From Ryuthela nishihirai (Eukaryota; Arthropoda; Arachnida; Araneae; Heptathelidae): DNA of 64,000 bases. The DNA is taken from the NCBI GenBank assembly GCA_038380435.1, contig JAWZYU010000004.1:22604001-22668000 (forward strand). Reading direction: 5' to 3'. The notes under the pieces are model-generated. The model was not told the DNA's origin, ran no database searches, and worked only from the letters and a program-made list of their open reading frames with translations. Of the stretch, positions 25,014 to 36,306 are shown in pieces (within the stretch, counting starts at the first letter, position 1; every line of letters starts with the position of its first letter). Position numbers and translations under genes: made by a program.

Positions 25014-26098
25014 ACCACCTCCTATGTCACTGCACAATATAAGAAGTGTATCGAGATCTACATTGATGGATCTGCTGACAAGGAAAGACTACGTGCTGCC
25101 TTTGCCATCCCTGATACTGAAATCACCAGTGGCTTCCGTCCTCCACATCTCACTTCCTCCACCTGTGCTGAGCTCCATGCTGATGGTAATGATGAAAAGT
25201 ACAGCTTCAAGGATAAGCTGTACTTTTCATCCACAGCCTAGAGAGTGGCAACTTTGTCATCTTTGTGACTCCCAAATCAGCCTTTCAGGCTCTCCAAATG
25301 CAAAACAGCAAGAGCTGCAACCCCTTCCTTATTCAGAAGACCATGGAGTCATGCTCCAAGCTCACTTATGCCAGTATCACAATCCACTTCCAGTGGATCC
25401 CCTCCCATGTAGGAATATCTTGCAATGAGCATATTGATTGCACTACGAAGGAGGCGCTTGAATCAGAGAGTGTGAGAATCAGAGGTATGTCATTAATTTC
25501 CCTCTCTCCCTCTCAGTGACTGCAAGAGTTTAGACTCACAGCTGATGAGCCAGTATCATCTTGGCTAGTGGCAGAGGGACTCCAATTGTTCCTCTTTCAG
25601 GTACTGGTAGATCCTTCTCTCACTGCTCCTAATCTTGGAGACCTTCACAGATCTGAGGAACCTTCCTGCATCATGTCCGAGTTGGTGTCATCTTCAAGGA
25701 TAGCAATAGCAACTGTACGCTTCACACACTCGGTAGAGTGTACAGTCCTAACTGTGTCACATGCAGCACATCTGAGACTGTATTTAAAAATAAAATTCAA
25801 TGCTGAAAGAGAAGCTTTGTTCCGGGAGCTTCATGCTATTGGAACCACCAACTATTCCATCACCTCCCTTCTTGGTAACCACCAGAATATGAAGCTACAG
25901 CGAATTTTGCATATGTGACTGGGCACTGATTTCATTCAGAACATTGGCCTCTTCTGCAAGGTATAGTTATTGTATAGTTATTGGTTTCAAGAGATAGCTG
26001 AGGTAATATCTTCTGCCTCTGCTATCACACTCCTGTTTTGGACAGGTGTAGGGAGCCCCTCATTGGAGGCTAATTTCACCATGAACTTAAAACACCTT
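25014..26098 (+). mobile_element. 5'-truncated LINE 3' end with RNase H region
   Basis: A conceptual RNase H domain: IEIYIDGSADKERLRAAFAI (25050 on), SSTCAELHAD, GNFVIFVTPKSAFQALQ in a shifted frame, then FQWIPSHVGISCNEHIDC near 25390-25440. The C-terminal region LGNHQNMKLQRILHM ends near 25917. At least three frame changes. The order Asp-Glu-Asp-Asp/His with W-PSHVGI is that of LINE RNase H domains of the I group. It differs from LINE-J, so it is a second family. Flanking GAGGTTGTG at 25005-25013 and 26099-26107 marks target-primed insertion of a truncated copy. Confidence 0.82.
25191..25231. repeat. Perfect 17-base hairpin with 7-base loop
   Basis: GATGAAAAGTACAGCTT (25191-25207), loop CAAGGAT, then its exact reverse complement (25215-25231). 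It lies in the RNase H frame just after AELHAD and replaces family sequence there. Confidence 0.9.
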
Positions 26099-26545
26099 GA
26101 GGTTGTGCTTCAGATCCCACCCAGCTCAACAATTTTTCCTCTACACCCATCTTCATCCTGTTACTTAAACAGCTTAATAGTGATTAAATATTTAGCAAAT
26201 TCATTTGTCTCTATAGGTTTAATATTTTCCTTGCTTCTGTTCCAGTCACCAGCATTTACAAAGCCAATAAATTAAGAAGAAAACCTGGTCCTGCTTTATT
26301 GCAATCTGATTTAAAAAAGGCATTTGAACTTTCAATTTAAGAATTATGTTCCCATGGCCTTCAGAATTTTAAATAAATATGCTGCCAAACATATAAATGG
26401 AAATGTTTGAATTAAAATGCAATACAATATTAGAAAGGAAATTCGAAGAACTTCCTGTAGTTCATATAGAAGAGGTTGCTATCGAGTTTTGGAAGTTAAT
26501 GTCTAGTGAAAATTTTTCCGAATGTCAGAAAATTTGCAGAGTGAT

Positions 26546-26745
26546 TGGCTGAGTGGTTAGCACGCTTGACTACTGATCTAAGGGACCTGGGTTCGAGTCC
26601 TGGGTAAGGCATGGCTGTTTGTGTCGTTTTTCTGCTGAGGTCCTGCCATCCTCTCAGACCTACTTTGGCATATAAACTGACAGGCTCCTGTCAGACCTCT
26701 GTGGCAAGCAGCTGCTTGAGGGGGTATTTATTATATTACATATCT
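26546..26745 (+). mobile_element. SINE-B (tRNA Leu/Ser-like head), plus
   Basis: Box A TGGCTGAGTGG at 26546-26556, box B GGTTCGAGTCC at 26590-26600, then TTTTTCTGCTGAGGTCCTGC and the end GCAGCTGCTTGAGGGGGTAT. The GGCNGAGTGGTTAGC start is that of type-II (Leu/Ser) tRNAs; the ancestor is not certain. Confidence 0.85.
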
Positions 26746-27522
26746 TTCACTTTGACAGCCCTTATCTCTGAGAACATGTTTTTTCATCAATGAAACATAT
26801 CAAGGGCAAACAGTGCTTTCAACTTAGGGATTCTAACCTTAAAAGCCTAGTGATTCTCATAACAAAATTATAACATTAAAATATCTGCAGAAATGAATCA
26901 AAGACAACATGAAAATGTTCGTAATAAGCTTTTTTCCTTAGAAGTCTTCATTTCAATATAACAAAATACAAATTACTTGATGTGAGTCACTGGAAGGAGA
27001 GCTATGCACTAATCCCTTGTGATGATGCATAGAACTAGCCAGGTCTAGCACCTAATATCTGCCAATCCCATCTTCTGGTGGTGCAGGCTGTTAGTACCTT
27101 TCAAACGAGAAACGCTCTTGTGGAAGTGAATGGAAGAGTAGGGCTGCCAGATTAGTGGACTGCTGATCTGGACAACTATGACTACTTTCCTTTTTTTTCA
27201 ACCCTGCTGAGGAGTAGTCAACCACATAAGGTCCTGGTGCTGACCATATAAACCTGCCAGACCAGACTGGAATAAGGCTCTGAACTTGCTTATGGATCCT
27301 GAATTTGATGCACTCATGGGCTTCTGTGGAGGGAAAAATCTTCTCTGTTTTCGTTTTGTTTGTGGGTTGACAACTCCAAGTGAATAGATTCACAGGATAT
27401 GGTTTATTAGCTGGTAGATAATCCTGAGCAAAGGTGATCGCGGGCACCTGAATTCTTGCTTCTACTGGCATTGTCAAATTCTACATTGGAGTAAATCTTC
27501 CAGTGCAGATGGCTTCAGCCTT

Positions 27523-30105
27523 GAGCCCTTACAGTGTCCAGGTCATCTGTATATGTTCGGAGAATCTGAATTGAAAGGCCAAGGACATATGTATATGTTT
27601 TTAGCACAACAAAAAAAAATTGATTTTTTAAAAATAAAAATTGCCATTGCAATTTTTGTATATATCCTATAAAAATAATAATTCAGGCTTCAAAAATAAT
27701 ATTTTGTTCTTTAATTTGATGCATATTTTATTAAACTACAATATAAATAATTTTATAAAGCTATATGATTGCCATTTCCTAGAAGCACTAAACGGTATTG
27801 CTGATTTGCTTGTTAACGTTCTTATATGCAGAAGCAACCTTCTGATTAAGCTCGCAAGTTTGATTTGAACTATTATCAACAAATTTTTCCTTAAATTTTC
27901 GAAAATCTCCTAAATATTAACAAAATAACTGCTAATTTTAAAAGCGACAGATTTTGGAAGTAATACATTCTGCCATTTTTTTTTTCGTTTCACTCTTTTC
28001 TGTCATAAACCTATTTCAGTATTCCCGAGTTATTTTTATCATTTTCCCCAGCATTCTATGCATCTTTCCTGCTCTTAAAATCGAAACTGGATGAAACACA
28101 TCCTTCTTAAAATTTCTGGTTGCAGCTGCATTTAATTAGTTATGCTTCACTGAGGCAAACAAGACGCAGATGGCCGACATGCCATCTCTGTTCTTTATGC
28201 TATATAGTGTTTTGGACCTGCATATTGGATACCCTATGTAAAGTTAGTATTTACTTTTTATATTTAAACCTTTCTTTTAATTTCAGTAGATTTGTTTTTG
28301 TAAATTTGTGATCTTTTGGCCAATCGATAAGTATAGTTCTTTTATAGTTATGCTACATAGTAAGGCTGGCCTGCAACTTGTTGCTGTGGATATTTTAACA
28401 TCGCATTAGGCTACATATTAATTTTAATTTTATTATTTATTACTTTTACAGTTAAACTTTGATCTAATAACATTTTCTGAAAATAAATGAGGTCTTGGAT
28501 ATGGAAGCAAATTCATTTCTGTAGATTTACTTTCGTTAGCGATCTTTTGATCGGCTGATTTATCGATCTTTCCGAGTTATGCTAGATCGGAGACCAACTT
28601 AAAAGTTGTTGTGGATATTTTATTTAACATCCCATTAGGTTTATATGTAATTTTTCTTCTATTATTTCTTGTTTTATTAGTAAAAAAACTTTGAGCTGGT
28701 ATCATTTTCTGAAAATGAATATCTGGATAAGGAAGCAAAATAGACTTCCTTGCTTCAGAAATCGGCCGTCATATGGGATGGCAATTTCGGGAAGGCGTCC
28801 CCTCCAATAAACCCACATAGAAAGTTTCACCCCCCCCCCCCCAGCTTTTAGAAAAATATAATTTTTTGAAAATAAAGAGTTTTTATGTTTATTTTGAATG
28901 ATTTTAAAGCCCCCCCCCCTCCCTCAGTACCTTGGCTGTGCCACACAGACAATATAACGCCATTTGACTTTTTTGATTTGGTGCACAAACCTTTCTGCAC
29001 TTAGTCAAGATCGCCAAACTTCAACACCCAAAGAAAAAATTCATAATGTTTAGCAAAAAAAAAAGGCAGCCAAGAAAGTTTTTTTCTATTTCATAACCAG
29101 TTCAGAAAATCCTGTGAATGTGAGAAGACCAAGTCACGTTGTATAACACTGGACATATTTAAAATATACAATACTGGAAAGAATCATTAAAAGAAATAAA
29201 AATCATATTTCAGGTTGAATATTATATTATTCAGGAGGAAATTTCCTTTTGATAAATATATAATTTAACTATTTTTATTCAGCAGGTTTTTCAAAATGAA
29301 GCCTTAATTGTATACTATAATTATTAATTAACAATATTATTATTAATTAACAATGTTATTTTTTTTTACTATGGCCGAGTGGTTAGCGCGCTTGGCTACT
29401 GATCTAAGAGACCTGGGTTCGAGCCCCAGGTAAGGCATGGATGTTCGTGTTGTTTTTCTGCTGAGGTCCTGCCAGCCTCACAGACCTTCTACTATGGCAT
29501 ATAAACTGATGGGCTCCTGTCAGACCTCTGTGGCAAGCAGCTGCTTGAGGGGGTATTTATTTATTTTTTTATTATATCACACTAAAAAAGGCTTATTAAA
29601 ATCAATATGCTTGCAAATTTCTTTATATTATTTATTTTCATAAAATCTGTAATTAAATTATGTTTAATTTCGTATATAACATGACCTATTTCTGTTGATT
29701 GGTTATTTTTTAAAAAAAAATCTAAAGCTAACTTGTTTATGTGACTAGGCACAATTGGCTAAAAGCCTGGAGTTTTCTCACAGTACAGTACCGAAAAAAA
29801 AATTACAAAACAAGAAAAATAATTACTTAAAACCCCAAAAAATTTTTGTTATTCAGAAATACATAGCCATTTTATTCATGTGCATTGTAATCATTTCTGT
29901 CTATTAGTTCTTTTAAAATAAATTTTTATTAGTGTTGCCAAGATGCATTTTTTTACTACATGACTCTAAACAAGTCCTATTAAAATAAAACGTCGTCTTT
30001 TTTGTTAAATACTTTATGTTCAGAAAATCCAGAATTAAATGCTGATTAATTTGGCATACAACTAGCTATAATTCTTTTCATTAGTTATTTGGTAATGGTT
30101 TTTTA
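27523..30105 (-). mobile_element. Dispersed repeat X, copy X1, minus, inside RTE-4
   Basis: Reverse complement of X2 over most of its length: for example GATCGCTAA/TTAGCGATC near 28543, CATTTTCTGAAAATAAATGA at 28472 and AAATCCTGTGAATGTGAGAA at 29108 have inverted partners in 39600-40350. An extra stretch at 29830-30100 looks like a diverged duplicate of 29580-29760. A SINE-B (29371-29575) is inserted on the opposite strand. It has no open frame of note. The edges are set by where RTE-4 stops and resumes. Confidence 0.75.
29371..29575 (+). mobile_element. SINE-B, plus, inside X1
   Basis: The best-preserved SINE-B: box A TGGCCGAGTGG at 29372-29382, box B GGTTCGAGCCC at 29416-29426, body TTTTTCTGCTGAGGTCCTGC, end GCAGCTGCTTGAGGGGGTAT. 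Confidence 0.88.
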
Positions 30106-30990
30106 ATCCACAACGGGCCTTTGCCTCATGCCTGCGATTAGGGGGATGTTTGATATTGTCAGCATTCACTCTCTTAATAAACAGTTTATTTAAACATCCT
30201 GCTAACCATTTTCCCTCCATACATAGTTGGAATGTGAGAACTCTGCACAGAGTTTATTCTCTTGTCCTCACACAAGAATTCCACTGTTATAATTTAGATA
30301 TTCTCGGTTTGCAAGAGACCAGATGAATAGACAAAGGTCAGATTCTTAAAAATAATCTTAAATTTCCTTTTTCACAGAGGGAAGATAATAAGCATCTCCA
30401 AGGTTTAGGTCTGCTTCTCAGCAGACATGCCAGTGATGCTCTTCTAGGATATGAGTGCATTAATTAAAGGTTTCTTAAAGCAAAATTTCAGACAAGCATT
30501 AAAGACTTGAATGTTATCTTCTGTTATGCCCCAACTGAAGATGCCGATGAAGATGAGAAGGATAGGTTTTATGGAAAACTTCAGGATATGTTGAATTCTG
30601 TCAAGAAAGGAGATATTACCTTTGTTCTTGGTGACTTCAATGCCAAAGTTGGTACTGACTCTGACCTTTGGGGAGGAGTAATAGGCCCTTTTGGTATAGG
30701 TAGCTGCAATGGCAATGGGCAACATCTCCTACAGGTAAGTAAACTCAATGGTTTCAGAATAACTAACATGTATGTTGCGGTGTTTGTAATAAGTAAGTAC
30801 ACATGGGTTTCACCTGATGGGTTGCATAAGAATATGATTGATTATATATTAATTAACAGCAAATGGGCTAGTTCTGTTAGGAATACAAGGTCATATAGGG
30901 GAGCTGAAATTGGATCTGACCATTACCTTCTTAAAAGTGTCTTGCAACTTAAACTTAAGAAGTGTTGCACTATGGTTAAGAAATTTACCT

Positions 30991-31969
30991 CTATGCTTTA
31001 TTAAAATCTCTATGACACTGTATATGGTTAAAAACACAGCAGAACAGTAAGTCAATTCAAACAGATATGATAGCACTTAAATATCTCTCAAGAAGACATT
31101 TTGATGAGACATGGATGTCTACATGCCATAAAGCTGACCATTTCATGTATCAGATACAGTATTGTGTTAAATAAGGATTAAAAAATTTATCAAATTCTTA
31201 ACATAGGTTATAATTATTTGTAGGAGATTATTTGTTGTACAATTGAACAATTAATATTCATGATAAGTATTTGCCATACAAAGCAGAAGATTACATATTT
31301 ATATCTGTACTTTATACTATAATGCTCAAAAATTGTACAGTAAAGTATCGTTATGTAACCGTATGTAAGAGACAATTTTGCTGTGCAAGGTGAATTGGGC
31401 TATGAATACAGTCAGTTCACAGTTTAAAGGACTAAATTACACTGAGAGTTCACTAGTACAACCCAGATTTGTGCGCTATTTGAATGAGTCAGTTAACATT
31501 ATCTGACCAATTACCTTACCGAAGTTGATAAAGTGAACCAAATGTTATAAAGGTCTTTTTACATGACCTATTACATTACTTTACTGATGTTCTTTTAAGT
31601 GCCTTGTTAGTTGTAAAATACTAACACATGATTGGGACTATCGATATCAGATAATACAGTAGTTAAAGCTACTATTCAATTTTAAGGTAATTCGACTTAC
31701 TACAATGAATATCAGACTTTTCTATTTTCAAATTTAGATGTAAGATTCTTATCTATGATACTTAATTTAACAAGACAATAAACATTACCATTCTCATTGA
31801 ATGCTGTTGCTCCACCGTGGGGAAACTAATTTTATGACCCGAGTGTTTGGTCACAATATCAAAGCAAGTGAAAGAGAATTGTCATCCATTCTTTATAAGG
31901 TTCGCTGTGTTTTTAACCACAGTGTCATAGAGATTTTAATAAAGCATAATATATACACTGTGTAATTGT
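30991..31969. mobile_element. 979-base element with 45-base inverted repeats, non-coding
   Basis: It interrupts RTE-4, whose AATTTACCT is repeated at 30982-30990 and 31970-31978 (9 bases). Inverted repeats: left 30992-31040 (ATGCTTTATTAAAATCTCTA, then TGACACTG and GGTTAAAAACACAGC), right 31904-31948, matching apart from a 4-base ATAT. The right repeat ends 21 bases before the duplication, while the left starts one base after it. AT-rich, no frame. A 9-base duplication is what Mutator-like transposons make, but the short repeats and uneven ends leave the class open. Confidence 0.75.
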
Positions 31970-32559
31970 AATTTACCTTTAATTCTGAAGCTCTGAAAGA
32001 CCCAGTTATAGCTAAAGCTTACCATGATAAGTAATTTAGTCATTATGACAGTCATGGTTTGCTTACCACTGAAGTTGAGGAATAATGGGACTGTTTTAAA
32101 CAGGCTTTTTTGGAAACATACAGTACTCTTTCAGGAAAAAAAAGGAGCAGAGGAGACAGAACTATTTGAGTGATGAGGCACTTAAGCTTATTTCACAAAG
32201 AAAGAACTGTAGGAATGTCTTTAATCAATACCCTACTAGTCCTAACAGAAAGCATTACAGAGAGCTTAATAAACATGTAAAGGATAAGTAGGCTGCTGAT
32301 AAGAATCTTCTGCTTGATGGCTTGCCTAAAAATGCCAAGGAATCAGTTAGACAGCAGAAAAGCAGAGATTTGTACCAAATAGTTGATGTTTTGTGTGGTA
32401 GAAAATGGACAGGTATACAAAGTTTATTTTTGATTATAGCAGGTTAGGATTCTGTCATGGCTAGGTGGGCTGAGCATTTCAGTGATGCTCTAAACAATGC
32501 AGTTAGTTCTACTCCCATTGTTTATAATGGTGATAGATGCATTGGTGTCTTTAATGTTG

Positions 32560-32950
32560 GGCGGGGGTGGCTCAGTCGGTAGAGCGCCAGGCTCGTAATC
32601 TGTAGTTCCCAGGTTCGAGTCCCAGCTGGGTCAGCGTTGAAATTTATCTCCGCAAAATTCCCTGCCCTGCCCACGGTCAGTAGGGGGACACCGATGGGCT
32701 TGGAAAGGCCACCGTCCATCGGATGGGACGTTAAGCAGTGGCCCCGTGTGGGGGAGAGCCATACCCTGTGCACGTTAAAGAACACGCTGGATGGCCTTGA
32801 CGGGAGGCTACCATCTGTCTCCCAACAGCTGTTCCAGTGGGTCCCCTACCCCCAACCTTCTCTGAGCCTTCGGGGTCCATGTGACCTGGCCATTTTAGCC
32901 CATGATGTGCAAAAAAGTGCCGCTCAGAGGTAATACAACAACAACAACAA
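32560..32950 (+). mobile_element. SINE-A, plus, complete reference copy
   Basis: 391 bases, flanked by GTCTTTAATGTTG at 32547-32559 and 32951-32963 (13 bases). The head folds as tRNA-Thr: box A TGGCTCAGTCGG at 32568-32579, anticodon stem-loop CAGG-CTCGTAA-TCTG with anticodon CGT and T33, box B GGTTCGAGTCC at 32612-32622. The body runs through CACGTTAAAGAACACGCTGG, and the tail ends GGTAATACAACAACAACAA. Confidence 0.93.
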
Positions 32951-34490
32951 GTCTTTAATGTTGCCCTATATCAGTCTGAAGTTATTTTGGCTATTTTTAA
33001 ACTTAAGCTACATAAATCCCCAGGGGTAGATGAAATTATTACAGAAATGCTTAGAGCTGGGAATGTTTCAGTTACCACTTGGATGACTGAAATTCTGAAT
33101 ATCTTATGATAAAGGCATGGTTCCTAAAGATTTTACCAGAGCTATTATTATCCCTATTTTCAAAAAGATGATCATAGTTCTTGTGATAAATATAGGGATA
33201 GCAGCCTACTTTCTGTTCCAGGTAAAGTTATTTGTACGATTGTGCTTAATAGAATTATGAATCTGGATGACAGACAATTGCATGATGAGCAATGTGGATT
33301 CAGAAATGGTAGGGGATGTGTAGATCAGATATTTTCACTCAAACAGATTCTTGAGAAATGTTTAGTTTCAGAAACCTTTGGTTGCTAGCTTTGTTGATTT
33401 CAAAAGGCTTTTGACTCTGTTGATCGTCATAATTTGTGGTTGATTGTGAGATCATATGGTATACCAGACAAGTTAGTTAACATAATGAAAGCTGTCTATA
33501 ATAACACTGAGTCATGTGTGAGAGTTGGTAAAGCTTGTAGCAATTGGTTTAGCATTACTTCTGGTGTTCGACAAGGATGCATTTTGTCTCTTTTTCTTTT
33601 TAGTTTGGTTATTGATTATGTTATGTGAAATTCACTTCAAGGGAAAGATTTTGGCCTTAATTGGGCTGGAGATATGAAAATTTCTGATTTGATTACGCTG
33701 ATTATTTTGCCCATTTTTCAAATGATGTTGATGAGATGAACTCTTTCATTCAAGCTGTTGATGAAACTGGTAGTAGAGTAGGTTTGGTTATAAACAGAAA
33801 ACTAAAGTGATAAAAATTGGTCAGGAAGAAGGTGGTGTAGTTAATCTGAATGGTTGTGCCCTTGAGCAGATGTCACAGTTTAATTGTCTTGGGAGCTATG
33901 TAACAGATACTGGTGATCTGCAGAATGAGATTAACAGACAAATTGGGATTGCTGCCTGGACTTTTAAGAATCTATGGAGAGTGTGGAGAAATAGGTGTAT
34001 ACACCTAAAAGTCTAAAATTAGACTATAATAGCTTGATTCTCTCTAGGGTTAGTTATGGTAGGAAACATGGATGCTTTGTAAATAACAGGAAACTGGATG
34101 CTTTTGATTCTAGATTCTTACACAGTATTTTGGGCATTAGGTGACTCAACTTTGTAAATAATGATAAGGTTAGGCAAAAAGAGTCGGCAACCTCCTTTAA
34201 GCAGCATATTCTGCAGAGAGAGACTCCATTGGTTTGGCCACGTTGCCCATATGGATAATTATTGATTAAATAATGGTGAATAAGGTTATGAACAGTGTAC
34301 CTAAAGGCCTCAGAAACAGAGGGAGACCTAGGATGCAGTGAGCAGACAATCTCAAACAGGACCTTGTTAGAATTGGTGTACGGTGGCCAAATGCAGGCAA
34401 ATGTAGCTCAGGACAGATATGCTTGGAGAACTAAACTGCAAGGTCTGATTGGACCTCTGTAGCCGATAGCTGCTTGAGAATGATGATGAA

Positions 34491-35535
34491 GTTGTAAAAA
34501 TTTGTCTTCGAAGTTCATAGTAGGCTTGGTGTGAACACAGGTCACTGAGGTCAGCTGATAGTTTGTAACGGGAGCATAGACACATCTGCAGAGGTCACAC
34601 CAAAGTGGCTCAGGACATCTGAGCAGTGTATCTGTTGAGACACGTTGTCTTTCTCGCTGCACCCCTTATTTTGTATTGCCACTTTGTGAATGGAAACTAT
34701 TTCCTCCAATCCACAGCAAGACCATTGAGGATAAATTCCTTTGGACATGGACCAAACAATCTAAGAATGGCATCTTACCAGAAGGATCAAAAGTTTAGAG
34801 AGGGAGTGCATTTGGTGGATGAGAATTTTTCCACGGACAAAAGCTAAAGAAGGAAGAGAGCTGGTGTGTGAAAGAAGAAATATTACAGTACAGAGCAAGG
34901 TCAATCACGAGGGTTGTGTGGTTATCAGAGTTTGCATAGTCACTAGAAGGTGTCAAAAATGCTCTTTTATTTTCTGCTCAATTCATGTGCCAACCGTCAC
35001 TGGAGGACATGCATGTAATTGTTTTTGCTATGTCACCAATCTTTTGACTAACTATGGTAAGCACATTTTGACTAATTTTTTTTTCTAGTATTTTAAAAGA
35101 TATTGAAATTGGAAACATGTTAATGAGTAAGCACTGATTTCAAGAATTGGCTTATTTCATATTTTTGCTTGATATTGTAAGCATGGCTTCATAAACATTC
35201 TTGAGATGCATCATCTGCCATCTTAGGTTGTAAGACTGAAACAGTTATGTCGTAAGTACTCCTTTGTAGTCTCATTTTCTTTTGTATTTATTTACGAAAA
35301 TGAGCAATTATAATTTTTTTTAAAAAGCATATGATCATTGCAGAATGAAAAACTTTCTGGTATAACCATTTTGCTTTTGTTATATATATTTTCCAATGTT
35401 GTTCATATAAAAAAAATAGTTTTTTAGCCTAGCCAGGTCTAAAAGAATTTGAAAATTCACATGCTGAATGTTTCCATGTAAATGGACACTTCCACCTCCA
35501 CCACCGGAGATTTCTGTTACAAATAATGATGTTAT
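34491..35535. other. Unclassified ORC4 intron sequence
   Basis: 34500-34860 is less AT-rich than its surroundings. It has frames on both strands of 60-90 codons (for example 34626-34847 plus, 34408-34662 minus with CDLCRC and TCVHTKP), none with a family I recognise. 34860-35535 is AT-rich with no coding potential. Confidence 0.4.
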
Positions 35536-36300
35536 TGTGGGGTCATTCCATGTCAATCCAACCAGGACAGTTCACCACCCATCATAGATTTCAGTGATCT
35601 TTGGCATAAATATTAGTACACATAAGATGTCTAATTACCCAAAATATTTTCAATGAAAAAATTTTTTTTCTAAAGTATTTGCAATTGTATAACCTAAGGG
35701 GAAGATGCACAAATTGTGATTGTGACTAAAAGCTTTTCCTTTTTCCCTATTGTCCTATTGCTTTTCTCTTTGCCATTTGTTTGATTGTGGATTTGACAAA
35801 GCATTATCATTATTCCACCATATCTTTCGAATGCAATGGAAAAATTTAATAATTTATATGTCAAGTGAAATCTAACCAGGGAATTTCATAGACTACAAAA
35901 AATTGATCCCTATGCTTTCTTCCCCCTTTAAAAAGGGGGGGGGGAGGAAATGAAATGATTGTTACCTATAAATCAAAAATGCGAGTGTGCAGAGTAACAA
36001 GGTATGTGTCAAATGAAAGCTCATAATACTCGGAATGTCATAGGCTATAAAAAATTGACCTCCATGCTTTATTCCCCCTAAAAACAAGAAATGTGAAAGC
36101 CATTCTACTGTATCTTCTGAATACGAGGGCCTAGTTACTAGTTAGGTGTGAAATGAAAGCAAATATAATGACTGTTGTAAACTATAACAGTCATATAATG
36201 ACTATTACAATGACTGTTATAAACAATTTGAAATTTTACCTCTGCTATTCCCCCTGATAAAAGGGGGAAGGGGGGAGATTTTCACCAGTTTGACTTTAAT
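35536..36300 (+). repeat. Dispersed repeat Y, copy Y1
   Basis: Starts GGGGTCATTCCATGTCAATC and shares AGTACACATAAGATGTCTAA and TAACCTAAGGGGAA with the copy at 54970. The rest (35900-36260) has short internal near-repeats of CATATAATGACT and ATTCCCCCT. Non-coding. Confidence 0.65.
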
Positions 36301-36306
36301 GAGTCA

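Larger units (their letters stand above)
24962..26205 (+). mobile_element. SINE-C, plus, split by a LINE fragment
   Basis: The head at 24962-25013 (GTTCAGTGATAAGAGCAC, ACATGTCATCAGGAGGTTGTG) continues at 26108 with CTTCAGATCCCACCCAGC and the body CCTCTACACCCATCTTCATC. The interruption is the LINE piece 25014-26098 with a 9-base duplication. Confidence 0.78.
30230..34440 (+). pseudogene. RTE-4 ORF: endonuclease and reverse transcriptase, heavily broken
   Basis: 30507-31004 keeps FCYAPTEDADEDEKDRFYGK, FVLGDFNAKVGTDSDLWGG, NMIDYILINSKWAS and GSDHYLLKS. The downstream linker (31978-32545) has stops. In the reverse transcriptase, 33434-33628 reads WLIVRSYGIPDKLVNIMK and SGVRQGCILS. The YADD region near 33695 is shifted (frame loss around ISDLITLIILP). 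33807-34016 keeps the QFNCLGSYVTDTGDLQNEIN segment. Confidence 0.8.
26986..34490 (+). mobile_element. RTE-like LINE, copy RTE-4, split into four pieces
   Basis: The pieces are 26986-27522 (5' leader, ending GCTTCAGCCTT), 30106-30990 (AACGGGCC on, endonuclease), 31970-32559 (linker) and 32951-34490 (reverse transcriptase to a GATGATGA tail). They are separated by repeat X1, a 979-base inverted-repeat element and a SINE-A. All four are colinear with RTE-7, so this is one insertion rather than two neighbouring copies. Confidence 0.85.

Noticed and set aside
32560..32632. Functional tRNA-Thr gene
   Set aside because: No acceptor stem closes it, and the sequence continues into the SINE body; the same head occurs at several inserted copies.
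34626..35088. Host exon candidates in the 34626-35088 frames
   Set aside because: No recognisable domain, no consistent splice sites, and the region lies inside the ORC4 intron bordered by transposons.
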